Source of the DNA: Ideonella dechloratans
GTDB lineage: Bacteria > Pseudomonadota > Gammaproteobacteria > Burkholderiales > Burkholderiaceae_C
Direction of reading: 5' to 3'
Assembly (NCBI RefSeq): GCF_021049305.1
Contig: NZ_CP088081.1
Location: 2,356,001-2,420,000 of the forward strand
Length of the DNA: 64,000 nt
Of this stretch, positions 42,859 through 53,331 are shown in pieces. Numbering within the stretch: position 1 is the first letter of the stretch; each line of letters starts with the position of its first letter. The notes under the pieces were generated by a model. That model was given only the letters and a program-made list of their open reading frames with translations, was not told the origin of the DNA and did no database searches. The position numbers and the translations under genes were made by a program.

Positions 42859-43080
42859 TCAGGCGGGTTCGGGGGGGTCCAGCATCGCCTCCAGCTGGGC
42901 GATCTGGTCACGCAGCACCAGGCGCTGCTTCTTGAGCCGACGCAGGGTCAGCTCATCCGGGCCCGACAGGGGATCGGCACCGTCGATGCGATTGTCCAGT
43001 TCGGCGTGTGCCATGCGCAACTCGATCAATCGCCGGAGGGGCGAATGCAGGTTGTCGGCGGGAAGAAGGTCGGCATCCAC
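42859..43080 (-). CDS. DUF465 (YdcH-type) small helical protein
   Basis: A 73-residue, mostly helical protein with charged coiled-coil character. RLIELRMAHAELDNRID and LKKQRLVLRDQI match the DUF465/YdcH family, whose function is unknown. The start is GTG at 43080. It is divergent from the PP2C phosphatase across 25 bases and is probably cotranscribed with the helicase gene. Confidence 0.82.
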   Translation of the reverse strand: MDADLLPADNLHSPLRRLIELRMAHAELDNRIDGADPLSGPDELTLRRLKKQRLVLRDQIAQLEAMLDPPEPA

Positions 43081-43105
43081 AGTGGCTTGAGTTTATATTG
43101 CGCCC
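43081..43105. promoter_or_regulatory. Short A+T-rich divergent spacer
   Basis: Twenty-five bases separate two divergent starts. The plus strand has TATATT (43093-43098) only seven bases before the phosphatase ATG, and the minus strand reads TATAAA. If either is a real -10, the transcript would be leaderless or nearly so. Evidence is sequence resemblance only. Confidence 0.3.
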
Positions 43106-43873
43106 ATGACAACGACATCCCAGGGCTATCGGATCACCGCGGCCACCGGCCTGCACAAGGGGGACCGGGCCTACCAGCAGGACCAGGTGCTCATCCTGGC
43201 GCACCCCCGCGTGCCGGGCTGTGCACTGGCCCTGGTGGCCGACGGCATGGGAGGCAAGAGCGGCGGGCGCACCGCCTCCGACCAGGTGGTCATGACGGCC
43301 AAGCAGGTGTTCGACCGCTACACGCCGGCCACCGACGACCCCACCGAGATGCTGCGGCAGCTGGTGGTGGAGTCCCACCTGATGATCAAGTTGACCGCGA
43401 TCACGGCCGACGAGGAGCCCCACAGCACGCTGGCGGCCTTCCTGGTGCTGCCGGACCGCAGCGCCTATTCGGCCCACGCCGGAGACTCCCGGGTCTACCA
43501 CTTCCGCGGCGCGGAGATGCTGCGGCGCACGGTGGATCACTCCTATGTGCAGCGCCTGATCGACGAAGGCAAGATCACCGAAGCCCAGGCCAACACCCAC
43601 CCCCAGGCCAACCTGCTGACGGGTTGCCTGGGCACCCAGCAGGACCCCCCGGTGGAGATCGCCCCGCTGGACCGCCTGGAGGTGGGCGACAGCCTGCTGG
43701 CCTGCTCCGATGGCCTGTGGCACTACCTGACGCCCCGCGAGTTGGGCGCCATCGTCAGCGCCCTGGCCCCACGGGAAGCCAGCGAGATGCTGATCGGCAA
43801 GGCCCGTCAGCGCGCGCGCGGCATGGGCGACAACCTGTCGCTGGCCCTGGTGCGCTTCGACCCGATCCAGTGA
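43106..43873 (+). CDS. PP2C-family serine/threonine protein phosphatase
   Basis: A 255-residue metal-dependent phosphatase. Family motifs are GDRAYQQDQ (residues 19-27), ADGMGG with metal-binding Asp46, AGDSRVYHF, DGLWHYL and the final GDNLSLAL. It dephosphorylates Ser/Thr on proteins; its partner kinase is not in the window. It has no membrane segment or signal peptide. The neighbour on the right, zapE, is convergent and seems unrelated. Confidence 0.9.
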   Translation: MTTTSQGYRITAATGLHKGDRAYQQDQVLILAHPRVPGCALALVADGMGGKSGGRTASDQVVMTAKQVFDRYTPATDDPTEMLRQLVVESHLMIKLTAITADEEPHSTLAAFLVLPDRSAYSAHAGDSRVYHFRGAEMLRRTVDHSYVQRLIDEGKITEAQANTHPQANLLTGCLGTQQDPPVEIAPLDRLEVGDSLLACSDGLWHYLTPRELGAIVSALAPREASEMLIGKARQRARGMGDNLSLALVRFDPIQ

Positions 43874-43906
43874 GCCGAGTCCGGCCCGGCGCCGGCCTCG
43901 AATGAA

Positions 43907-45004
43907 TCAGGTCAGCGAGGTGTCGACCATGCGGCGCTCCAGCGCCAGGTACTCGGCCGAACGCATCTCGTTCAGGCGCGACACGGTGCGCGGGAATTCA
44001 TGGGCCAGCGGGCCGTCGGTGTAGAGCTGCTCGGCCGGCGTGGCCGCCGAAACCACCAGCTTGACCCGGCGGTCGTAGAGTACATCCACCAGCAGCGTGA
44101 AACGCCTGGCTTCCGAAGCCAGACGCGGCGGCATCTGCGGCACGCCCGACAGCAGCAGGGTGTGAAAGCGCGAGGCCAACTCCAGGTAATCGTTCTGCGA
44201 GCGCGGCCCACCGCACAGGGTCTGGAAGTCGAACCAGATCACGCCTCCCGCGCGCCGACGGGCCTTCAGCTCCCGGTGCTCGATGTTCAGCACCGGGTCT
44301 TCGTCGGGCACCTCGGCCAGATCGTCGAAGGTCTTGGCCATGGCCGCCTCGGCCTCAGGCCCCAGGGGCGTGTGATACAGATCCACCTGCTCCAGGGTGC
44401 GGCGCCGGTAGTCGATGCCGGCATCGACGTTGATCACTTCCAGATTGGCCTTGAGCAGCTCGATGGCCGGCAGGATGCGATCGCGGTGCAGGCCGTTGGG
44501 ATACAGGCCATCGGGGTGGAAGTTCGACGTGGTGACGATGGACACCCGGTGCGCGAACAGCGACTCCAGCAGCCGATAGAGGATCATCGCATCCGTCACG
44601 TCAGCCACATGGAACTCGTCAAAGCAGATCAACCGGTAGCGCCGGGCGATGCGCGCGCCCAGTTCCTCCAGCGGGTTCTGGCGACCCTTGAGCTCCTGCA
44701 ACTGCCGGTGCACCTCGCGCATGAACTCGTGGAAGTGCAGCCGCGTCTTGCGGGTCAGCGGCACGGCGCGGTAGAAGCAGTCCATCAGGAAGCTCTTGCC
44801 CCGCCCCACCCCGCCGTACATGTAGACGCCGCGCGGAATGGGCGGCTTGACCAGGGCCTTGGTGATCGCGTTGCGGCGGCGGGCCTTGTAGGCGGTCCAC
44901 TCGTTTTCGCAGCGCTCGAGCGCGGCCACGGCCCGCAGTTGGGCCTCGTCGGCCTGGAAGCCGTTCTCGGCGAGCAGTTGCTCGTACAGCTGACGAACGC
45001 TCAT
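43907..45004 (-). CDS. zapE: Cell division ATPase ZapE (AFG1-like)
   Basis: ZapE is an AFG1/LACE1-type ATPase that associates with FtsZ rings during stress in E. coli. The 365-residue protein has Walker A GGVGRGKS at 64-71, Walker B LICFDEFHV near 124-132, and the arginine-finger region TSNFHPDGLYPNGLHRD. It follows lpdA after a terminator-like hairpin; the odhA-odhB-lpdA-zapE order is common in Burkholderiales. Confidence 0.92.
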   Translation of the reverse strand: MSVRQLYEQLLAENGFQADEAQLRAVAALERCENEWTAYKARRRNAITKALVKPPIPRGVYMYGGVGRGKSFLMDCFYRAVPLTRKTRLHFHEFMREVHRQLQELKGRQNPLEELGARIARRYRLICFDEFHVADVTDAMILYRLLESLFAHRVSIVTTSNFHPDGLYPNGLHRDRILPAIELLKANLEVINVDAGIDYRRRTLEQVDLYHTPLGPEAEAAMAKTFDDLAEVPDEDPVLNIEHRELKARRRAGGVIWFDFQTLCGGPRSQNDYLELASRFHTLLLSGVPQMPPRLASEARRFTLLVDVLYDRRVKLVVSAATPAEQLYTDGPLAHEFPRTVSRLNEMRSAEYLALERRMVDTSLT

Positions 45005-45026
45005 CGTTCAAACCATCTCAAAGGGC

Positions 45027-45057
45027 AAGAAAAGGCCCGCCGGCCTGGCAGGCGGGC
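45027..45057 (-). terminator. Terminator of the odhA-odhB-lpdA operon
   Basis: On the minus strand GCCCGCC and GGCGGGC (plus 45051-45057 and 45035-45041) form a stem with a nine-base loop that can pair further, followed by CTTTTCTT. It lies between lpdA and zapE. Confidence 0.65.
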
Positions 45058-45110
45058 GGGCCGACGGACGGCCGGGGGCGTGTTGCCACACCCCGCAGCG
45101 GTCCGGGGGG

Positions 45111-46538
<1,428 letters not shown>

Positions 46539-46553
46539 GGAAACTCCCGGAGA

Positions 46554-47831
46554 TCAGATGTCAAACAGCAGGCGGGCCGGGTCTTCCAGCGCTTCCTTCA
46601 TGGCCACCAGGCCCAGCACGGCTTCGCGGCCGTCGATGATGCGGTGGTCATAGGACATGGCCAGGTAGTTCATCGGGCGCACCACGACCTGACCGTTCTC
46701 CACCACGGCGCGGTCCTTGGTGGCATGCACGCCCAGGATGGCCGACTGCGGCGGGTTGATGATCGGGGTCGACAGCATGGAGCCGAAGGTGCCGCCATTG
46801 GAGATGGAGAAGGTGCCGCCGGTCAGCTCTTCCAGCCCCAGCTTGCCGTCCTTGGCCTTCTGGCCGAAGGTGGCGATGGTCTTCTCGATCTCGGCAAAGG
46901 TCAGCTGGTCGGCGTTGCGGATGATGGGCACCACCAAGCCACGGGGCGAGCCCACGGCGATGCCGATGTCGAAGTAGCCGTGGTAGACGATGTCGTTGCC
47001 GTCCACCGAGGCGTTCAGGATCGGGTACTTCTTCAGGGCGTGCACGGCCGCCTTGACGAAGAAGCTCATGAAGCCCAGCTTGACGCCGTGTTCCTTCTCG
47101 AACTTCTCCTGGAACTTCTTGCGCATCTCCATCACCGGAGCCATGTTGACCTCGTTGAAGGTGGTCAGGATGGCGTTGGTGGATTGCGACTGCACCAGAC
47201 GCTCGGCGATGCGGGCGCGCAGGCGCGACATGGGCACGCGCTGCTCCGGACGATCACCCAGGTTCTGGGCCACGGGGGCGGCCACCGCCGGCAGGGGCTT
47301 GGCGACGGCAGCGTTCACGGGAGCGGCCACCGGCGCCGCCACGGCGGCCGGCTTGGCACCACCGGCCACGACGGCCAGCACGTCACCCTTGGTGACACGG
47401 CCATCCTTGCCGGAGCCGGCCACGGAGCCCGCGGCCAGACCGTTGTCGGCCATCAGCTTGGCGGCGGCCGGCATGGCCACATCGGACTTGCTGCCACCGG
47501 TGGCGGCAGGTGCGGCCACGGCAGCGGCGGCGGGCGCCGGCGCTGCGGCGGCAGCGGCCGGCGCAGGTGCGGCCACCGCACCGGCGGCGGCTTCGGTGTC
47601 GATCTTGGCGATGACCTGGTCGCTGACCACGGTGCCGCCATCGGCCACCACGATCTCGGTGATCACGCCGGCCGAGGGGGCCGGCACTTCCAGCACGACC
47701 TTGTCGGTCTCGATCTCGATCAGGATCTCGTCGATGGCGACGGCCTCACCGGCCTTCTTCTTCCATTGCAGTAGGGTGGCCTCGGCCACGGATTCGGACA
47801 GCTGCGGAACCTTGACTTCTACGATTGCCAT
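46554..47831 (-). CDS. odhB: Dihydrolipoyllysine-residue succinyltransferase (E2 of 2-oxoglutarate dehydrogenase)
   Basis: OdhB (SucB) forms the core of the 2-oxoglutarate dehydrogenase complex. The 425-residue protein has one lipoyl domain (residues 1-78) with the lipoylated Lys44 in ETDKVVLEV, a flexible Ala/Pro linker (about 85-115), a peripheral-subunit-binding domain near 120-155, and the catalytic domain ending in the active-site motif [13 protein letters not shown] 47831 gives the family start [15 protein letters not shown], although its ribosome site is poor. Confidence 0.95.
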   Translation of the reverse strand: MAIVEVKVPQLSESVAEATLLQWKKKAGEAVAIDEILIEIETDKVVLEVPAPSAGVITEIVVADGGTVVSDQVIAKIDTEAAAGAVAAPAPAAAAAAPAPAAAAVAAPAATGGSKSDVAMPAAAKLMADNGLAAGSVAGSGKDGRVTKGDVLAVVAGGAKPAAVAAPVAAPVNAAVAKPLPAVAAPVAQNLGDRPEQRVPMSRLRARIAERLVQSQSTNAILTTFNEVNMAPVMEMRKKFQEKFEKEHGVKLGFMSFFVKAAVHALKKYPILNASVDGNDIVYHGYFDIGIAVGSPRGLVVPIIRNADQLTFAEIEKTIATFGQKAKDGKLGLEELTGGTFSISNGGTFGSMLSTPIINPPQSAILGVHATKDRAVVENGQVVVRPMNYLAMSYDHRIIDGREAVLGLVAMKEALEDPARLLFDI

Positions 47832-47903
47832 GATGGGGGAATTCTTTGATGGGTGTGACAAGGCTCCGGCGCACGCGCGCCAGAGCCACGGTCAATGCGT
47901 TGC

Positions 47904-50762
47904 TTACTTGGAGAGCACGAAGCCCTTGAGCTTGCCGAAGGCCTGATCCAGCAGCGCCTTCTGCTGTTCCTGGTGCAGGTGGGCATAGCCGACGGCGGGC
48001 GATGCCGAAGCCGGGCGGCCGGCGTAACCCAGCTTCTGGCCTTCGAGCATGTTCTCGTGGATCTGGTGCTGCACGAAGAACCAGGCACCCTGGTTCTGCG
48101 GCTCGTCCTGGCACCACACGATGTCCGTCGCGTTGGGGTACTTCTTGATCTCGGCGGCGAAGGCCTTGTGCGGGAACGGGTAGAGCTGCTCGACGCGGAT
48201 GATGGCCACGTCGTGCGACTTCTTCTCGTCGCGCTTCTTGATCAGGTCGTAGTAGACCTTGCCCGAGCAGGCCACCACGCGCTTGACCTTGGCCGCGTCG
48301 ATCTCGGCGTTGTGCTCGCTGATGACCGTGCGGAACTCCCCCTTGGTGAACTCCGACAGCGGCGAGGTGGCGTCCTTGTTCCGCAGCAGCGACTTCGGGG
48401 TCATGATGACCAGCGGCTTGCGGAACTGGCGCACCATCTGGCGGCGCAGCAGATGGAAGATCTGGCTGGCCGTGGTCGGCTGCACCACCTGCATGTTGTT
48501 GTCGGCCGCCAGCTGCATGAAGCGCTCCAGGCGGGCCGAGCTGTGCTCGGGGCCCTGGCCTTCGTAGCCGTGCGGCAGCATCAGGGTCAAGCCGTTGGCA
48601 CGGCCCCACTTCACCTCGCCGGCAGCGATGAACTGGTCGATCACCACCTGCGCGCCGTTGGCGAAGTCGCCGAACTGGGCTTCCCAGATCGTCAGCGTGT
48701 TGGGGTCGGAGCCGGCATAGCCGTACTCGAAACCCAGCACCGCCTCTTCCGACAGGATGGAGTCGATGACGACGAAGGGCGCCTGGCCTTCGGCGATGTG
48801 CTGCAGCGGGATGTAGATGCCTTCGTCGAACTTGTCGCGGTTCTGGTCGTGCAGAACGGCATGACGGTGCACGAAGGTGCCGCGACCGCAGTCCTCACCC
48901 GACAGGCGCACCGGATAGCCGGAAGCCACCAGAGAGGCGTAGGCCAGATGCTCGCCCATGCCCCAGTCGACGTTGATGTCACCACGGCCCATGGCCGCGC
49001 GGTCGGCGATGACCTTCTCGACCAGCGGGTGCAGCTTGAAGTTCGCCGGGACAGTGGTGATCTTCTCGGCCAGACGCTTGATCTCGGCCAGCGGCAGCGC
49101 GGTGTCGGCGGCGTCGGTCCACTTCTTGCCAAGGAAGGGCGACCAATCGACCGCGTACTTGCTCTTGAAGTTGGTCAGCACCGGGTCGACGGTGTGCTTG
49201 CCGGCATCCATCGCGGCGCGGAAGGCCTTGACCATCTCGTCCGGTCCGCCAGCCGGCAGCACGCCCTGGGCGACCAGCTTGTCGCCATAGAGCTTGCGGG
49301 TGCCCGGGTGCTGGGCGATCTTCTTGTACATCAGCGGCTGGGTCAGGGCCGGGGTGTCTTGCTCGTTGTGGCCCAGCTTGCGGAAGCAGATGATGTCGAC
49401 GACGACATCCTTCTTGAACTGCTGGCGGTAGTCCATGGCCAGCTGGGTGCACCACACCACGGCGTCCGGATCGTCGCCGTTCACGTGCAGCACCGGGGCC
49501 TCGATCATCTTGACCACGTCCGAGCAGTACAGCGTCGAACGGGTGTCGCGCGGATCGGAGGTGGTGAAGCCGATCTGGTTGTTGATGACGATGTGGACCG
49601 TGCCGCCGGTGTAGTAGCCGCGGGTCTGGGCCAGCGCCAGCGTCTCCATCACCACGCCCTGGCCGGCGAAGGCGGCATCGCCATGCACCAGCACCGGCAG
49701 CACCTGGTTGCCTTCCTTGTCGCCACGGCGATCCATGCGGGCCTTGACCGAGCCCTCGACCACCGGGTTCACGATTTCCAGGTGCGAGGGGTTGAAGGAC
49801 AGGCTCAGGTGGACCGGACCACCGATGGTGGTCACGTCGCTGGAGAAGCCCTGGTGGTACTTGACGTCACCGGCCGGCAGATCTTCCGGTGCGGTGTGCT
49901 CGAATTCGGCGAACAGGTCCTTGGGCATCTTGCCCAGGGTGTTGACCAGCACGTTCAGACGGCCACGGTGGGCCATGCCGATCACGATCTCCTGCACGCC
50001 CTTCTCGCCGGCATGCTGGACCAGTTCGTCCATCGAGGCGATGAAGCTCTCGCCACCTTCCAGCGAGAAACGCTTCTGGCCGACGTACTTGGTGTGGAGG
50101 TAGCGCTCGAGACCTTCGGCCGCGGTCAGGCGGTCGAGGATGTGCTTGCGCTTCTCGGGCGTGAAGGCGGGCTTGGAGCGGGCGCTTTCCAGGCGCTCCT
50201 GCCACCAGCGCTTCTCGGTCGGGTCCGTGCAGTGCATGAACTCCGCGCCGACGGTGCCGCAGTAGGTTTCACGCAGCGCCTGCATGATCTCGCGCAGCGT
50301 CATGTGCTCGGCACGCGAGAAATAGGTGTTCGCGGCGCTGAACGGGATGTCCATGTCGGACTCGCTCAGGTCGTAGAACGCGGGCTCGAGTTCGGGAATC
50401 TTGGGGCGCTCGGTGCGCTTGAGCGGATCCAGGTCGGCCCAGCGCGAGCCCAGGAAACGGTAGGCGGCGATCAACGACTGGACGTGGACCTGCTTGCGGG
50501 CCACGGCGAGATCGGTGGAGCTGGCCTTGACCGTGAAGGCGTTCGACTTCGCGCGTTGGGCGAAGGATTCGATCACGGGGGCGTGGGGCACATCGCGGCT
50601 GGCGGTGCCGTCGACGGCGGGGACGTTCTGCAGCGCGTCGAAGTACTCGCGCCAGTTGTCGGGCACGGAGCCCGGGTTGTCGAGGTAGGCCTCGTACATC
50701 TCTTCGACGTACGGCGCATTCCCCCCGAACAGGTACGAGTTCGACCTGTATTGCTGCATCAT
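47904..50762 (-). CDS. odhA: 2-oxoglutarate dehydrogenase E1 component
   Basis: OdhA (SucA) is the thiamine-diphosphate enzyme that decarboxylates 2-oxoglutarate in the TCA cycle. The 952-residue protein is at normal length. It shows the N-terminal SNSYLFGGNAPYVEEMY segment that docks to E2, MAHRGRLNVL, the ThDP region GDAAFAGQGVVMET with INNQIGFTT, and the C-terminal transketolase-like domain. ATG 50762 follows AAGGTGAG; a second ATG is next to it. A predicted promoter lies about 155 bases upstream. Confidence 0.96.
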   Translation of the reverse strand: MMQQYRSNSYLFGGNAPYVEEMYEAYLDNPGSVPDNWREYFDALQNVPAVDGTASRDVPHAPVIESFAQRAKSNAFTVKASSTDLAVARKQVHVQSLIAAYRFLGSRWADLDPLKRTERPKIPELEPAFYDLSESDMDIPFSAANTYFSRAEHMTLREIMQALRETYCGTVGAEFMHCTDPTEKRWWQERLESARSKPAFTPEKRKHILDRLTAAEGLERYLHTKYVGQKRFSLEGGESFIASMDELVQHAGEKGVQEIVIGMAHRGRLNVLVNTLGKMPKDLFAEFEHTAPEDLPAGDVKYHQGFSSDVTTIGGPVHLSLSFNPSHLEIVNPVVEGSVKARMDRRGDKEGNQVLPVLVHGDAAFAGQGVVMETLALAQTRGYYTGGTVHIVINNQIGFTTSDPRDTRSTLYCSDVVKMIEAPVLHVNGDDPDAVVWCTQLAMDYRQQFKKDVVVDIICFRKLGHNEQDTPALTQPLMYKKIAQHPGTRKLYGDKLVAQGVLPAGGPDEMVKAFRAAMDAGKHTVDPVLTNFKSKYAVDWSPFLGKKWTDAADTALPLAEIKRLAEKITTVPANFKLHPLVEKVIADRAAMGRGDINVDWGMGEHLAYASLVASGYPVRLSGEDCGRGTFVHRHAVLHDQNRDKFDEGIYIPLQHIAEGQAPFVVIDSILSEEAVLGFEYGYAGSDPNTLTIWEAQFGDFANGAQVVIDQFIAAGEVKWGRANGLTLMLPHGYEGQGPEHSSARLERFMQLAADNNMQVVQPTTASQIFHLLRRQMVRQFRKPLVIMTPKSLLRNKDATSPLSEFTKGEFRTVISEHNAEIDAAKVKRVVACSGKVYYDLIKKRDEKKSHDVAIIRVEQLYPFPHKAFAAEIKKYPNATDIVWCQDEPQNQGAWFFVQHQIHENMLEGQKLGYAGRPASASPAVGYAHLHQEQQKALLDQAFGKLKGFVLSK

Positions 50763-50917
50763 TTCTCGCTCACCTTTCGCTCCGGTTTCCAGAGCTCCGA
50801 TGGGTTGATCAACCTTCCGCGGCCCGGCTTGACCGTTTGGCGGATTGCGATCCGCCTTGCTGCCCAATGGGTAGGATCAGCAAGGGGACACAGAAGGACC
50901 TGAATTGTCAGGGCGAG

Positions 50918-50926
50918 ACTGTAGCA
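50918..50926 (-). promoter_or_regulatory. Predicted extended -10 promoter of odhA
   Basis: The minus strand reads TGCTACAGT, an extended -10 with TACAGT (four of six). A start near 50911 would leave a leader of about 150 bases. No strong -35 is present. Confidence 0.45.
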
Positions 50927-51001
50927 CCGTTGGCTCCTGCCGCCCGCACAGTAACTACCCTGCACAGCACTGGGTCATCGGAGATTCGGCATCGAACTTG
51001 A

Positions 51002-51367
51002 ATGGCAAAGTCCCCCACGATGCCCCGCAGCCCACTGTCACGCACCATATGGCTCCACCCTGAAGCCCCCGCGAAACCGGCGGTGGGCGCGGCCTGCAAC
51101 GGCTGCGGCGTGTGCTGCGCTCTGGAGCCATGTCCCGCGGGGGCGCTGCTCAGCCGCCGGCTTCATGGCGCCTGCACGGCCCTGCGCTGGAACGAGACGG
51201 CCCAGTGCTACCGCTGCGGCCTGCTGAGTGCGCCGGACGACGTGCTGGCCCGCTGGCCACGCCCGCTGCGCCGATGGATCCACCGGCAGGCCGGGCGCTG
51301 GATCTCCAGCGGCCAGGGCTGCGATGCGGACTGGACGCCACAGGACATCCCGCCCGCCGGGCCATGA
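51002..51367 (+). CDS. Uncharacterised cysteine-rich protein
   Basis: A 121-residue protein with nine cysteines at 32, 35, 38, 39, 44, 58, 69, 72 and 107. The block CNGCGVCCALEPCP resembles zinc- or iron-sulfur-binding CxxC clusters of YkgJ-like proteins, but I cannot assign a family with certainty. The C-terminal third is rich in Arg and Trp. It has no signal peptide or membrane helix. It is divergent from odhA and convergent with etfA, behind no clear promoter. A metal cluster is likely; function is unknown. Confidence 0.7.
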   Translation: MAKSPTMPRSPLSRTIWLHPEAPAKPAVGAACNGCGVCCALEPCPAGALLSRRLHGACTALRWNETAQCYRCGLLSAPDDVLARWPRPLRRWIHRQAGRWISSGQGCDADWTPQDIPPAGP

Positions 51368-51389
51368 AAAAGGGCGCCCGCAGGCGCCC
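51367..51389 (-). terminator. Terminator of the etfBA operon
   Basis: On the minus strand GGGCGCC and GGCGCCC pair (plus 51372-51378 and 51383-51389) around a four-base loop, followed by TTTTT. The hairpin begins right at the stop of the convergent cysteine-rich gene. Confidence 0.8.
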
Positions 51390-51417
51390 CTGGCAGTTCA
51401 TCACCGAGAGATCAGGC

Positions 51418-52350
51418 TCAGAGCGCTTGGATCAGCTCCGGCACGGCCGTGAACAGATCGGCTTCCAGCCCGTAGTCGGCCACGGAGAAGATCGGCGCTT
51501 CCGGGTCCTTGTTGATCGCCACGATCACCTTGGAATCCTTCATGCCAGCCAGGTGCTGGATGGCCCCGGAGATGCCACAGGCCACGTACAGCTGCGGCGC
51601 GACGATCTTGCCGGTCTGACCCACCTGCCAGTCGTTGGGGGCATAGCCGGCGTCCACTGCGGCGCGGCTGGCGCCCAGCGCGGCGCCCAGCTTGTCGGCC
51701 AGGGGCGTCAGCACCTCGTTGAACTTCTCGCTGCTGCCCAGGGCCCGACCACCGGAGACGATGATCTTGGCGGCGGTCAGCTCGGGGCGGTCGCTCTTGG
51801 TGACCTCGCGGCCCACGAAGCTGCTCTTCGCGTTGGCGGTCACGGCGGCCACGCTCTCCACGGCAGCGGCGCCACCGGTGGCGGCGGCCGCGTCGAAGGC
51901 AGTGCCGCGCACGGTGATGACCTTGACCGCGTCGGCACTCTGCACCGTGGCGATGGCGTTGCCAGCATAGATGGGACGCTCGAAGGTGTCGGCGCTCACC
52001 ACCTTGGTGATGTCGGTGATCTGGGCCACATCCAGCTTGGCGGCCACTCGGGGCGCGACGTTCTTGCCACTGGCGGTGGCCGGGAACAGGATGTGGCTGT
52101 AGCCCGAGGCGATGCCCAGCACCTGGGCGGCCAGGTTCTCGGCCAGGCCTTCGCCCAGGCCGGCGCCATCGGCGTGCAGCACCTTGGCCACACCGGCGAT
52201 CTGGGCGGCCGCCTGCGCGGCGGCGCCAGCATTCTGGCCGGCCACCAGCACATGCACATCGGCACCCAGCTGGGCCGCGGCGGTCACGGTGTTCAGGGTC
52301 GCGCCCTTGATCGAGGCGTTGTCGTGTTCGGCAATGACGAGGATGGCCAT
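51418..52350 (-). CDS. etfA: Electron transfer flavoprotein alpha subunit
   Basis: EtfA binds FAD and, with EtfB, carries electrons from acyl-CoA and related dehydrogenases to ETF-ubiquinone oxidoreductase. The 310-residue protein has the N-terminal alpha/beta domain and the C-terminal FAD domain, with [13 protein letters not shown] and the signature running from [17 protein letters not shown] to [10 protein letters not shown]. It starts two bases after etfB ends and is cotranscribed with it. Confidence 0.95.
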   Translation of the reverse strand: MAILVIAEHDNASIKGATLNTVTAAAQLGADVHVLVAGQNAGAAAQAAAQIAGVAKVLHADGAGLGEGLAENLAAQVLGIASGYSHILFPATASGKNVAPRVAAKLDVAQITDITKVVSADTFERPIYAGNAIATVQSADAVKVITVRGTAFDAAAATGGAAAVESVAAVTANAKSSFVGREVTKSDRPELTAAKIIVSGGRALGSSEKFNEVLTPLADKLGAALGASRAAVDAGYAPNDWQVGQTGKIVAPQLYVACGISGAIQHLAGMKDSKVIVAINKDPEAPIFSVADYGLEADLFTAVPELIQAL

Positions 52351-52352
52351 GT

Positions 52353-53102
52353 TCAGATCACCTTGGCTTCAGTCTTGAGCTTGGCCACCAGGGTGGCGAC
52401 ATCCGGCACCTTGATGCCCGCGCTGCGCTTGGCCGGCTCGGCCACGCTGAGCGTCTTGATGCGCGGAGCCACGTCCACGCCGAGGTCGGCCGGCTTGACG
52501 GTCTCCAGCGGCTTCTTCTTGGCCTTCATGATGTTGGGCAGCGTGACGTAGCGCGGCTCGTTCAGGCGCAGGTCGGTGGTCACCACCGCCGGCAGGCTGA
52601 GTTTCAGGGTTTCCAGACCGCCGTCCACCTCGCGGGTGACGGTGGCAGCGCCATCTGCCACTTCGACCTTGGACGCGAAGGTGGCCTGCGGCAGGTCGGC
52701 CAGCGCGGCCAGCATCTGGCCGGTCTGGTTACAGTCATCGTCGATGGCCTGCTTGCCCAGGATGACCAGCGCCGGCTGTTCCTTGTCGACCAGAGCCTTG
52801 AGGATCTTGGCCACGGCCAGCGGCTGCAGCTCGGCATCGCTCTCGACCAGGATGCCACGGTCGGCGCCGATGGCCATGGCCGTGCGCAGGGTTTCCTGGC
52901 ACTGGGTCACGCCACAAGACACGGCCACCACCTCGGTGACCACGCCCTTCTCCTTCAGGCGCACCGCTTCTTCGACGGCGATCTCGTCGAAGGGGTTCAT
53001 GCTCATCTTCACGTTGGCCAGATCCACCCCCGTGCCGTCGGACTTCACGCGTACCTTCACGTTGTAGTCGACGACGCGCTTGACGGCTACCAGTACCTTC
53101 AT
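52353..53102 (-). CDS. etfB: Electron transfer flavoprotein beta subunit
   Basis: EtfB is the AMP-binding partner of EtfA. The 249-residue protein begins [20 protein letters not shown] and carries the family signature around [19 protein letters not shown] (about 115-135) and [12 protein letters not shown] near the end. ATG 53102 follows AGGAG. The promoter carries a palindromic operator-like sequence, suggesting control by a fatty-acid or branched-chain amino-acid catabolism regulator. Confidence 0.96.
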   Translation of the reverse strand: MKVLVAVKRVVDYNVKVRVKSDGTGVDLANVKMSMNPFDEIAVEEAVRLKEKGVVTEVVAVSCGVTQCQETLRTAMAIGADRGILVESDAELQPLAVAKILKALVDKEQPALVILGKQAIDDDCNQTGQMLAALADLPQATFASKVEVADGAATVTREVDGGLETLKLSLPAVVTTDLRLNEPRYVTLPNIMKAKKKPLETVKPADLGVDVAPRIKTLSVAEPAKRSAGIKVPDVATLVAKLKTEAKVI

Positions 53103-53140
53103 TTCGCGTTGCTCCTGTCGGATCGTTTGAGTGATTTGAC

Positions 53141-53152
53141 GTTTACGTAAAC
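53141..53152. promoter_or_regulatory. Palindromic operator candidate at the etfBA start site
   Basis: A perfect 12-base palindrome, GTTTACGTAAAC, lies exactly where transcription from the predicted etfB promoter should start (+1 to +12). The extended plus-strand sequence TTGACGTTTACGTAA resembles operators I recall for regulators of acyl-CoA or leucine catabolism in proteobacteria (LiuR, PsrA or FadP type). The regulator itself is not in the window. Confidence 0.55.
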
Positions 53153-53158
53153 TGTCGG

Positions 53159-53187
53159 ATTCTAGGACCTGACCCGAGATGCGCCAA
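53159..53187 (-). promoter_or_regulatory. Predicted sigma-70 promoter of etfBA
   Basis: On the minus strand TTGGCG (plus 53182-53187) and TAGAAT (plus 53159-53164) are spaced by 17 bases. The start would be near 53152, giving a leader of about 50 bases that begins with the palindrome. Confidence 0.65.
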
Positions 53188-53331
53188 GAGGCGCACGCGG
53201 GATACTGCCCCACCAGCGATCCACAAAATCGCACGGTCGTTCTATTTTATGCTGCCACGACGGCGCTGCGGCTCGCGTATGCTTGGGGACAACCCTAGGT
53301 CGAGCGCACCACCAGCTCCGCCCTCCTCACC

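Noticed and set aside
43874..43906. G+C-rich dyad between the phosphatase gene and zapE as a bidirectional terminator
   Set aside because: The arms are imperfect and no T-run follows on either strand.
47895..50903. A 1002-codon open frame on the plus strand
   Set aside because: It mirrors odhA, which has all expected motifs. The antisense product has no recognisable domain.
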